From positions 1-52,800 of the forward strand of contig JABHUV010000165.1 of NCBI GenBank assembly GCA_018658605.1: DNA of 52,800 bases, read 5' to 3'. Origin of the DNA: Planctomycetaceae bacterium. GTDB lineage: Bacteria > Planctomycetota > Planctomycetia > Pirellulales > Pirellulaceae. Shown one piece after another: positions 45,403 to 52,800 of the stretch. The notes under the pieces are model-generated. The model did no database searches. It saw only the letters and a program-made list of their open reading frames with translations, and was not told where the DNA came from. Both the position numbers and the translations under genes were made by a program. The first letter of the stretch is position 1. The number at the start of each line of letters is the position of its first letter.

Positions 45403-45597
45403 GTGCTAGTACTTTCAAGAAACACCGACGAAAGTATCGTCATTGGTAACGATATTACGATCACTGTCGTAGCAATACAGGGAGATAAAGTCCGTCTAGG
45501 TATCGACGCTCCTAGAGAAATCCCCGTTCATCGATTAGAAGTATACCAAGCGATTACTGATCAACAAAATGCACAATCAGCAACGAGGACCTCTTAA
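45403..45597 (+). CDS. csrA: Carbon storage regulator CsrA, second copy
   Basis: 64 aa with GTG start. MLVLSRNTDESIVIGNDITI and GDKVRLGIDAPREIPVHRLEVYQAI; Leu4 and the Arg of VHRLE are kept, so RNA binding should be intact. Roughly 65-70 percent identical to the first copy over the core by eye, with a different tail. Its stop TAA (45595-45597) overlaps the stop of hemC (TTAA palindrome at 45594-45597) on the opposite strand. Confidence 0.94.
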   Translation: MLVLSRNTDESIVIGNDITITVVAIQGDKVRLGIDAPREIPVHRLEVYQAITDQQNAQSATRTS

Positions 45598-46556
45598 GCC
45601 TCTCGCGCCTGTGCGATCATTTTCTCAGCTCCAAGCCCGCTGAGTTCTTCGGCAACACTTTTCCCCAAACTTGCCGCCTGCGATAACTGGCTGTCCAATT
45701 CTTCTGTCAGAAGTTCGCAACGCTGCTCAACATCACACCGCTCAGTCCCGTCAGCGCTGAGCACAACAGCAGTGAGTACTAACGCATTATTTTCGAATCG
45801 CCCCCAGGCTGCGACCGGTGCCAAGCACCCAGCCCGTAATGCCTGCAACATCGTGCGTTCAGCTGTCACTGCTATAAACGAACGATCGTCACACAACATG
45901 CCAAGAACACTTCGTACATGTGAATCACCACTTCGGCATTCAATTCCAAGTGCACCTTGCCCTACCGCCGGTATCATAATTTTAGTTGGAATGACATGTG
46001 AAATTCGATCAAACAGCCCCAAGCGTTTCAAGCCAGCCTCCGCGAGGACAATTGCATCATACTGGCCTTCGTCTAGTTTTCGCAGACGCGTATCAACGTT
46101 ACCTCGAATGTCTCGCACAGTAATGTCGGGACGTTGACTTAGAATCTGTGCGGCCCGCCGCATGCTACCCGTGCCGATACAAGCGTTCAATGGCAAATCA
46201 CGTAAACTGCACTCAGTAGATGACACCAACACATCGCCAATGGTTTCCCGTAGAGGTACGCAAGATAGACAAAGTCCCTCAACGTCATCGGTGGGCAAGT
46301 CTTTGAGACTGTGCACGGCAAAATCAATTTCATTTGCCAGCAACGAACGTTGAATTTCTTTAGTAAATACACCCTGTGACCCAATCGCACCGATCGGGCC
46401 ATCCAGTACGTCTCCCGAGGTTGAAATCTGAATGATCTCTATTGTGTAACCATGTTCACACAATTGTGCCGCAACCCAATTTGACTGCCAAGTTGCCAAT
46501 TGACTACTGCGCGTACCTAGTCGCAAAGATTTAGAAGCTGCCTGCTCATCATTCAT
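45594..46556 (-). CDS. hemC: Porphobilinogen deaminase (hydroxymethylbilane synthase)
   Basis: 320 aa from the ATG at 46556; an upstream extension to 46640 is open but lies inside the preceding gene. Visible: LRLGTRSSQLATWQ at the N-terminus, HSLKDLPTD with the catalytic Asp, DIRGNVDTRLRKLDEG, and GCLAPVAAWG with the cofactor-binding Cys. Tetrapyrrole pathway. The start overlaps the stop of the DUF502 gene by 8 nt (ATGAATGA), so translation is coupled. Confidence 0.95.
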   Translation of the reverse strand: MNDEQAASKSLRLGTRSSQLATWQSNWVAAQLCEHGYTIEIIQISTSGDVLDGPIGAIGSQGVFTKEIQRSLLANEIDFAVHSLKDLPTDDVEGLCLSCVPLRETIGDVLVSSTECSLRDLPLNACIGTGSMRRAAQILSQRPDITVRDIRGNVDTRLRKLDEGQYDAIVLAEAGLKRLGLFDRISHVIPTKIMIPAVGQGALGIECRSGDSHVRSVLGMLCDDRSFIAVTAERTMLQALRAGCLAPVAAWGRFENNALVLTAVVLSADGTERCDVEQRCELLTEELDSQLSQAASLGKSVAEELSGLGAEKMIAQAREA

Positions 46557-47502
46557 CGTGGTGATCACTTTCCGCAACGTTTGCATCCGCCTGTTCCACC
46601 TCGTCGTCCTGCGCAGTTTGTTCGATATGGCCTTCAACAACCTGTTTCACGATGGCGGATGTGTCAACAGTTGGATTACCTTCACCAACGACCTGTGTGC
46701 GTGGCACAACGACTCCACAACTCACAACAAACTGAATGGCTTGGTCCATCGTTATATTCAGATCGACGGTTTGACTAACCGGAACAGAAATCGTAAATCC
46801 GGTAGCTGGCATCGGCGAAGTTGGCATCAAAACACTCACAAATGGCTCGCCATGTTTTTCATGTAACGTGCGCATCGTGGTACCGGTCACAAAACCAATC
46901 GACCAAATGCCTTGCGAGGGATACTCCACAGCAACCACTTGATTAAACTCTACTGCCTGTTCCCGATCCCCCACAATAAAGTCTGTTACTTGTTTAACAC
47001 TCGAATACACATTTCGTATTAGCGGAATGCGATTAATTATCTTTTCAAACAAATTAAACAATCCGCGGCCAACTCGAGCAGCGAGTACTTCGCCGATGAA
47101 ATAGAGTGAAATTGTAAACAAGATCACAAAAATGATAATGACGGCCCACGGTTTCAAATAAATCAATCGCACATATCGATGGTAGATTTCAGTTGCCGAC
47201 GCTTGGTTGTGAGCCAACTTGAGCATTAAATCAACATCACCCGGACTTTCCTTGACCCTGTCATAGATATCTTGCGGGATGTATTTACTGCCAACTTGCT
47301 TAACGGCCGTGTCGGTTTTTACATCACTAATGTCTGCAATGGCCGTGACCACCATCGTGCGAGCGCCCCAGTCCACCGGACCAAGGACGTAGGACTCGAC
47401 GAGCGACCAAGCCCAAAAGAATAGGGCAATCGTCAGAAGTGGTGGTAGTACAACACCTAATCCACGTAATATCGCTTGTCGAAATGGACGCTGAGATTCC
47501 AC
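46549..47502 (-). CDS. DUF502 family membrane protein
   Basis: 317 aa with two clear membrane helices: near 10-36 (LGVVLPPLLTIALFFWAW) and about 110-135 (VIIIFVILFTISLYFIG). The region with RIPLIRNVYSSVKQVTDF and GIWSIGFVTG is typical of DUF502. The GTG start is at 47502. The C-terminal 50 residues are acidic and low complexity. The family's function is unknown; the overlap with hemC suggests a shared transcript. Confidence 0.85.
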   Translation of the reverse strand: MESQRPFRQAILRGLGVVLPPLLTIALFFWAWSLVESYVLGPVDWGARTMVVTAIADISDVKTDTAVKQVGSKYIPQDIYDRVKESPGDVDLMLKLAHNQASATEIYHRYVRLIYLKPWAVIIIFVILFTISLYFIGEVLAARVGRGLFNLFEKIINRIPLIRNVYSSVKQVTDFIVGDREQAVEFNQVVAVEYPSQGIWSIGFVTGTTMRTLHEKHGEPFVSVLMPTSPMPATGFTISVPVSQTVDLNITMDQAIQFVVSCGVVVPRTQVVGEGNPTVDTSAIVKQVVEGHIEQTAQDDEVEQADANVAESDHHDE

Positions 47503-47715
47503 AAACTTGTCGCTTTCTTGAAAATGCTAATTAACGCTATTTGATGATGTGGATAAATACAAATTGCTTTGGACTTAATGTCCATTGTCGCTTAGCCCAC
47601 AAAGTTTTCAAGTATACATGTAATTCAGTAGATTTGGGAAATTACCGTACTTAGATTGTATTACTAGCATGATGCACTAATCTGTGTACCAACTAACTTG
47701 CCAAGCAGTTTTTAA

Positions 47716-48657
47716 TCACCCCTGAAGTCCATATCCACCACGAGCAATAACTGCCACACTGACCGATTTAATTCCATTACGCAGTAATAAACGCGACAGT
47801 TCGTTTAAAGTCGCACCGCTCGTCATCACATCATCAACAAGCAATACTCGCTTCCCAATGAACCGCCGAACCTCTCGAACGTTTACCGCATAGCTAGATT
47901 GCACGTTTTTCACACGCTGGTGCCGCGATAACGTACCTTGTTTTTTAGGCAAACGTATACAATTCAGTAGTTTTAAATTAACTGGCCGCGCAACAACGCG
48001 CGCAACTCCAGTGGCAATGATGTCTGGTCCATTTATTTTCCTTTTAAACCGGCGACGCCAATGCATCGGAACCGCACAAACGACATCTGGAATCCGCTGA
48101 ATCCGAGGTTCGTTGACTACTTCAGACCCTTTGGGAATCGTTGATGAAATACCTACACTTGTTTGTAAAATGCGTTCACCAAGTAAGCCACCTAATGAAA
48201 AACAAAGAGGTGACCCCGTTGTTTGTTTCGATTCCAAAACCAATTGTTGTAGCGTATCTCGATATTCGCCGAGCACCGTTGTTTCAACGAACTTAAACTT
48301 CATCGTGGCGCAGAACGAACAACGCAGGACAATTCGCGATGCGCCTTGCAGTGGATTTTGCTCACTTGCAGGTTGAATATCTCTCATCACCGGACGGGGC
48401 AGGGCACATCGATTGCAAATAGAAACTGCTGCGCAATTCCAAGACGATTGGCAACTCGGACAAATAAGTAATCTAGGGGTTCTCCATCGTGTTGAATTAG
48501 CAACGCGTACAAGTACCTGCTTACAACCTAAACAAACCGGTGGGCTTAACATATCCATCGCTCCTTGAGCAACCACTGCTAACGACAATATAAAACGGCC
48601 AACACGGTTTTTTGGCAATGTGCTTAAGAAAGTGCTGCTATGAATCCGCATTTTCAT
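47716..48657 (-). CDS. ComF-type phosphoribosyltransferase-like protein
   Basis: 313 aa, longer than usual (about 200-240 aa). N-terminal zinc-ribbon-like pairs CLGC, CPSC, CNRC and CSFC give eight cysteines. The phosphoribosyltransferase core is VLLVDDVMTSGATLNELSRLL (PRPP-binding motif) near the C-terminus, with HWRRRFKRKINGPD before it. ComF proteins act in DNA uptake/competence in some bacteria, but in many genomes the role is unknown. The gene is isolated. Confidence 0.85.
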   Translation of the reverse strand: MKMRIHSSTFLSTLPKNRVGRFILSLAVVAQGAMDMLSPPVCLGCKQVLVRVANSTRWRTPRLLICPSCQSSWNCAAVSICNRCALPRPVMRDIQPASEQNPLQGASRIVLRCSFCATMKFKFVETTVLGEYRDTLQQLVLESKQTTGSPLCFSLGGLLGERILQTSVGISSTIPKGSEVVNEPRIQRIPDVVCAVPMHWRRRFKRKINGPDIIATGVARVVARPVNLKLLNCIRLPKKQGTLSRHQRVKNVQSSYAVNVREVRRFIGKRVLLVDDVMTSGATLNELSRLLLRNGIKSVSVAVIARGGYGLQG

Positions 48658-48841
48658 GCTCTCGTTTTAATAAATCTCACATTTGGGCTAAGACAATCCT
48701 AATCTAACGAGTATATTCTGAGGCATCCTCGTGCCGCGCCTCGTGTCATCGGTGTGTCTCAAGATTACATGCGCTGATGAAACACTGGCAAAATTGAGAA
48801 TTTAAAATCTAGTTGACTTGCAACAACGAAAGACAGACAAC

Positions 48842-50149
48842 GTGTCGGACAACGTCAAATCAAACAACACTCAATCACCACAAACCAGTTTCCTAAGCAA
48901 TCGAGCAACTTGGGCTAGCGGACAACCAATCGATGAACTAATGGCGCTGGCACTCGACAAACCAAATATCATTTCGCTAGCTGCTGGCTTCGTCGACAAT
49001 GAGACCTTGCCAGTTGAGATGACACGAAATGCCGTTGCGGATATGCTCGCTGAAAGTCCCGCACCTCTACAGTATGGAACAAACCTGGGAGATCCAGAGC
49101 TTCGCGAAATGCTATTGAGTGATTCCGTCGCTCAGGACAACGCTGCAGCACAGTCGCAACAAGTGTGTCAAACGCAATTGGAACAAGTACTCATCACCCC
49201 TGGCAGCAACCAACTGCTGTACATGGTTGCCGACACATTGTTAGATCCCGGTGACATCGTGATCTGTGCCGCACCCTCTTATTTTGTGTTTATGGGTGCC
49301 GTGAAAAACGTGGGAGGCCGAACATTGGGTGTCGCCATTGACCAACAGGGAATGCTGCCCGACGCCTTGGAAGCAGCCCTGCAACGACTTGAAGATCAAG
49401 GTGAGTTACACCAAGTAAAAGCCATCTACACGATTCCCTATTATGACAACCCAACAGGCACTTCCCTTTCTAGTGAGCGCCGTCAGCGCATACTCGAAAT
49501 TGCCCGCAAGTGGTCCAAGTATCACAAAATCTATATTATCTCAGATGAAGCCTATCGTTTGCTACGATATCAAGGTGACGATATTCCCAGTATTCACCAT
49601 TGGGACCCCCAACTTGAACACTCAATTATTACCAGCACATTTTCGAAATCTTATTCTCCGGGCATTCGTGTGGGCTGGGGGTACATTCCAAACGAACTTG
49701 TTGAGCCACTGATAAATCATAAAAGTAACCTCGATTTTGGTTCTCCTTTTTTCACCCAACGCATCATGGCTAATGTGCTTAAACGTGGAGATTGGAATCG
49801 ACATGTTACTTGTTTGCGCGAAAGCTATGCGGTCAAACAACAGGCCATGCTACAGGCACTCGACAAGCATTTGGGGCCTATTGGGAATTGTCATTGGTAC
49901 CAGCCTGAAGGTGGACTGTGCGTGTGGCTCACACTTCCAGATGATATCGATACTGGACCCGCTGGTACGTTATTATCAACAACCATTGACGCCGGATTAC
50001 TGTACGTGCCTGGACAATATTGTTTTCCGGTAGAAGGGCAAAGGGTAAATCGAAGTACCATCAGATTGACTTTTGGTGTACAGTCAGCTTCAAGCATTGA
50101 TCAAGGCATAGCAATATTAGCCAAATCGATCGCTAAAATACGGACGTAA
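48842..50149 (+). CDS. PLP-dependent aminotransferase (class I/II)
   Basis: About 435 aa. FDN-type features: SLAAGFVDNETLP near the start, QYGTNLGDPELREML, GSNQLLYMVADTLLDPGD, YTIPYYDNPTGTSLS, ISDEAYRLLRY, and the PLP-lysine region STFSKSYSPGIRVGW. Resembles 2-aminoadipate/aromatic and valine-pyruvate type aminotransferases; the substrate is unresolved. The frame opens with TTG at 48818, but the GTG at 48842 (MSDNV) is as likely. Followed by an LptF/G-type gene after 30 nt. Confidence 0.85.
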   Translation: MSDNVKSNNTQSPQTSFLSNRATWASGQPIDELMALALDKPNIISLAAGFVDNETLPVEMTRNAVADMLAESPAPLQYGTNLGDPELREMLLSDSVAQDNAAAQSQQVCQTQLEQVLITPGSNQLLYMVADTLLDPGDIVICAAPSYFVFMGAVKNVGGRTLGVAIDQQGMLPDALEAALQRLEDQGELHQVKAIYTIPYYDNPTGTSLSSERRQRILEIARKWSKYHKIYIISDEAYRLLRYQGDDIPSIHHWDPQLEHSIITSTFSKSYSPGIRVGWGYIPNELVEPLINHKSNLDFGSPFFTQRIMANVLKRGDWNRHVTCLRESYAVKQQAMLQALDKHLGPIGNCHWYQPEGGLCVWLTLPDDIDTGPAGTLLSTTIDAGLLYVPGQYCFPVEGQRVNRSTIRLTFGVQSASSIDQGIAILAKSIAKIRT

Positions 50150-50179
50150 TCCCCTTTTGCTAATGGGACTGCAATACAC

Positions 50180-51322
50180 ATGAACATTCTCGATCGATAT
50201 ACCACGCGGCTCTTCGTGAAAATCTACCTAGTCGCGATGATCTGCATGATGGGATTGTGGTTAGTCGTCGATCTCGTCAAGAACTTTGATAAGCTAACAC
50301 CACGTGACTCTCAAAGCATCAGCATGATTGATGTTCTAGGGCAATACTATGGCGCTCGATTATTAGTCCTGTTCAACAACCTCAGCCCCATCATTGTCTT
50401 AATCGCGGTCATTAGCACCATCTCATTAATACGATCTAGAAACGAAATGGTCGCGCTGCAGTCCAGTGGAGTCTCTCCACTCCGAACAACAAAACCACTG
50501 ATCATTGCCTCGATAATCATCGCCTTGCTCACAGCCGGAAATCGAGAATTTGGGATACCTCTTTTCCAATCTAACCTGTCACGCAGTGCGCTGAATTGGC
50601 GCGGCACGGAAAAGGAACCGATAAGCGCAACGTTTGATCATAAGACGGATATTCTAATTGGCGGACAATATGCCGTGCTCAAAAACAAGACAATCATCAA
50701 GCCGCGGTTTCATTTACACCGCCGACTAGGTGCATTCCCGCGAGTCATTGAATCTGAATCGGCATTATACCTAGAGGCAACAAACCACCACCCTGAAGGC
50801 TACTTATTAAAAAACGTTATCAAACCTGTTGATATCTCAAACATGCAATCTGTACAACTCGCTGGCGTTGACGTCATTATCACACCATCAGAGGAAACGC
50901 AGCAAAACTGGCTCGCCAAAACTGACTTGTTCGTCGTCAGTAGTCTACCGTTTGAAGCACTTGTCATGGAAAACACACAGTTTCAATTCAGTTCAATGAG
51001 CCAACTTAGAAATCTGTTAAAAAATGAGAGCCTCGATTATGGAGCAAATCTGCGAGTACAACTTCATGCGCGATTAGTCGAGCCCATTCTCGACCTAACA
51101 TTGCTGCTTTTAGGATTGCCTTTAATCCTTTCACGTAAACCTAAGAAGCTTGTGATATCCGTTGCACTGGGATCATTAATCGTGGTCCTTTTCTTCGGCG
51201 TGATCATCACCTGTCATGCACTCGGATCAAATAGCTCTGTAATCAGCCCTTCTCTGGCCGCTTGGTTACCGCTGATTATCCTCTCGCCCGTCGCCTATTT
51301 TAACGGCGCAGCAATCTGGTAA
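50180..51322 (+). CDS. LptF/LptG (YjgP/YjgQ) family permease
   Basis: 380 aa. Membrane helices near residues 15-35, 55-82 and 98-115, a periplasmic beta-rich domain at about 120-300, and three helices at 310-380 (LILSRKPKKLVISVALGSLIVVLFF). Subunit type of the lipopolysaccharide export ABC transporter, which extracts LPS from the inner membrane. Only one of the F/G pair is in the window and the ATPase is not nearby. It is 30 nt behind the aminotransferase gene and may be cotranscribed. Confidence 0.85.
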   Translation: MNILDRYTTRLFVKIYLVAMICMMGLWLVVDLVKNFDKLTPRDSQSISMIDVLGQYYGARLLVLFNNLSPIIVLIAVISTISLIRSRNEMVALQSSGVSPLRTTKPLIIASIIIALLTAGNREFGIPLFQSNLSRSALNWRGTEKEPISATFDHKTDILIGGQYAVLKNKTIIKPRFHLHRRLGAFPRVIESESALYLEATNHHPEGYLLKNVIKPVDISNMQSVQLAGVDVIITPSEETQQNWLAKTDLFVVSSLPFEALVMENTQFQFSSMSQLRNLLKNESLDYGANLRVQLHARLVEPILDLTLLLLGLPLILSRKPKKLVISVALGSLIVVLFFGVIITCHALGSNSSVISPSLAAWLPLIILSPVAYFNGAAIW

Positions 51323-51442
51323 TCCGACACCGTTGGAGTTTTCGATATATCGATGGTGCTGGGAATAGTGTTGAGGAGCGGAGCAGTATTAGTTGCCACC
51401 AAGTACCCCTGCACCTAGTACACTACTACCTGGCATTGCACC

Positions 51443-52800
51443 TTAGTTTGCACCGCCGGAAAACCCACCGCCTTCAGGATTTGCCTGACCCTGTTGTTCT
51501 TGTGGCTGTCCGATGACCTTGGCTGTTTCCACATCAAGGTATTCATCCACGGCTACCAGCTTTTCTTGTTTTGAGCCATTCAGCATTTTATCGGCAATCT
51601 GTTCACCAACTAGTAAATCAAAAGTAGTTTTGCGATTTTCGTCTGGGCACAAATCATTTTGGTGATAAAACATGACTTCCGCCAAAGCCCTGAGAGGGTT
51701 GCTTGGTTTATCTGAAACCAATGGTATCAATCGATTTGATTGAACAATCTCAGCCGTCAGGGTTGGTGGTATTTTCCGCATTTTATAAGACATATCCAAC
51801 ATCTTAATAACTTTTTCGATGGCCGTATCAAGTGGATCTGGCTTCTTTTCTTTCTTGGCCTTTTCACGTTCAACTTGCATGGTGATATTGATCAGCGCTG
51901 AAGTTGATTGGATTTTTCGCCGCGAGGCGACGTCGTGTAATTGAAGCGTCGTTGTAGTTCGGACCAGATTAGCTTTAGGGACAGGAACCACTTGCACATT
52001 AAACAACAGCACAGCATCGATCCCTTCAGCAGCCGCTCGACCTAAGACTCCATCGGTCGTTCCTTGACCGAGCATTGTGACACCAGGCATGATCGCTGAG
52101 GATTTTTTTGCACCACCGCCTTCACCGCCCATACCACCCATCATGCCGCCGTCCATGCCGCCATCCATGCCGCCATCCATGCCACCCATCATGCCGCCGT
52201 CCATGCCACCCATCATGCCGCCTCCCATGCCGCCGGATCCTCCGCCTGAACTTCTTAGGGCGGTCTGCAGCACAGTGCCGAAGTCACCTTTTTGAATTCG
52301 CTCTCTTAGTTTTGCAACAACTATTTCACCAAGTTCACCGGTATATTTTGTGAGATCAGCGGGAAGACCACTTCCACCTCCCATGCCTCCCATACCTCCC
52401 ATCATGTCTTCCATGCCGCCCATCATGCCGTCCATCATGCCGTCCATACCTTCGCCGCCAAGCCCGCCAGTATTTCCTGACGGACGATTGCCTCCAATTT
52501 GTGGCAATTTTTGATCTGTTCCAATTGGCTTGGGATCGCCTGAGAATCCCTTGCTCTCTGTGATTTCAAGACCAATACCAATTCGCACTGCTAATGCTGG
52601 TTGCTTGATGGCATCCACCCAACGATACTTCGATAGGATAGCCGCAAAATTATCATCTGCAATCGCAGCAGCATAAGTCAATTCGATACCCTGTTTATCA
52701 TTTCCAGATTCGAACGATTGGCTAGCAAATTCGGCGAGGGTCTTTGGAGCAGATTGACTTCCACCGCCCATACCGCCCATGCCACCCATCATTTCACCCA
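51443..52800 (-). CDS. Gly-Met-rich hypothetical protein, 5' end missing
   Basis: At least 452 residues; the frame continues past 52800, so the real start lies outside the window. Two MGG-rich runs (MDGMMGGM and GGMGGGMMGGMDGGM) alternate with folded parts: one helical segment near the N-terminus, one with LPADLTKYTGELGEIVVAKLRERI, and a longer C-terminal part beginning MPGVTMLGQGTTDGV. The C-terminus is Gly/Gln-rich. No enzyme motif is seen. Probably a planctomycete-specific protein, related in style to the 15351-17054 gene. Confidence 0.6.
   Translation of the reverse strand, partial: GEMMGGMGGMGGGSQSAPKTLAEFASQSFESGNDKQGIELTYAAAIADDNFAAILSKYRWVDAIKQPALAVRIGIGLEITESKGFSGDPKPIGTDQKLPQIGGNRPSGNTGGLGGEGMDGMMDGMMGGMEDMMGGMGGMGGGSGLPADLTKYTGELGEIVVAKLRERIQKGDFGTVLQTALRSSGGGSGGMGGGMMGGMDGGMMGGMDGGMDGGMDGGMMGGMGGEGGGAKKSSAIMPGVTMLGQGTTDGVLGRAAAEGIDAVLLFNVQVVPVPKANLVRTTTTLQLHDVASRRKIQSTSALINITMQVEREKAKKEKKPDPLDTAIEKVIKMLDMSYKMRKIPPTLTAEIVQSNRLIPLVSDKPSNPLRALAEVMFYHQNDLCPDENRKTTFDLLVGEQIADKMLNGSKQEKLVAVDEYLDVETAKVIGQPQEQQGQANPEGGGFSGGAN
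52131..52230. repeat. 9/12-bp repeats coding Met-Gly runs
   Basis: Plus-strand units such as CCGCCATCCATG and CCACCCATCATG recur, coding MDGG and MMGG on the minus strand. Low complexity, prone to repeat-number change. Confidence 0.7.

Noticed and set aside
45001..45449. Open frames on the plus strand in the gap before csrA2
   Set aside because: No family resemblance; the minus strand at the same place shows the peroxiredoxin-like remnant.
52077..52353. Pro- and His-rich open frames on the plus strand
   Set aside because: Antisense of Met-Gly repeats, overlapping each other, without start signals.

Overview
The window looks like a piece of a planctomycete chromosome, probably Pirellulales-like and rather AT-rich. 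The pointers are family-level: secreted proteins with Gly-Met-rich runs, a secreted leucine-rich-repeat-type protein with a Lys/Ala/Glu tail, a Tat-exported Gfo/Idh/MocA oxidoreductase, a TolC-type lipoprotein, futalosine-pathway menaquinone synthesis (mqnD), and a complex I operon without NADH-module genes. Species cannot be named from sequence alone. I see no phage, transposase, CRISPR array or rRNA. Most of the window is ordinary chromosomal backbone.

Left part (1-14150): the 5' end of holB and tmk (DNA replication), a TolC-like outer-membrane factor, unknown or secreted planctomycete-type proteins, a large DUF11-repeat lipoprotein, a stand-alone LigD-type 3'-phosphoesterase domain protein, tyrS, and ispD directly behind an acyl-CoA/acyl-acid ligase. 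Middle part (14200-29700): a convergent pair DUF4430 / DUF6580, a HEAT-like Gly-Met-rich secreted protein, a DUF523 protein, a ferric-reductase-like membrane protein coupled to a BaiN/HI0933 flavoprotein, two tandem GT-C type glycosyltransferases, an esterase, two SDR dehydrogenases, an LRR-like protein with a 27-bp repeat, a Gfo/Idh/MocA protein and a TatD nuclease.

Respiratory block (29703-42747, all minus strand): nuoI - DUF2203 - nuoA - nuoC - nuoD - nuoH - nuoJ - nuoK - nuoL - nuoM - nuoN - unknown helical protein, tightly spaced. nuoB and the NADH-module genes nuoE, nuoF and nuoG are absent from it. NuoL carries two His/Asp-rich inserts in successive loops; NuoA, NuoM and NuoN are also enlarged.

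Right part (42748-52800): two csrA paralogues 1.9 kb apart flank a tRNA-Glu with a clean terminator, mqnD, and a decayed peroxiredoxin-like gene. The first csrA has a structured leader with several GGA motifs, which suggests autoregulation. Then come hemC behind a DUF502 membrane protein, a comF-type phosphoribosyltransferase, a PLP aminotransferase followed by an LptF/LptG permease, and the 3' part of a second Gly-Met-rich protein that runs off the window. Menaquinone (mqnD) is a plausible electron acceptor for the complex I encoded here.

No single strikingly new system is evident. The best leads are the modified complex I operon, the twin csrA locus with its leader, the peroxiredoxin-like pseudogene, and the minimal LigD-like phosphoesterase.
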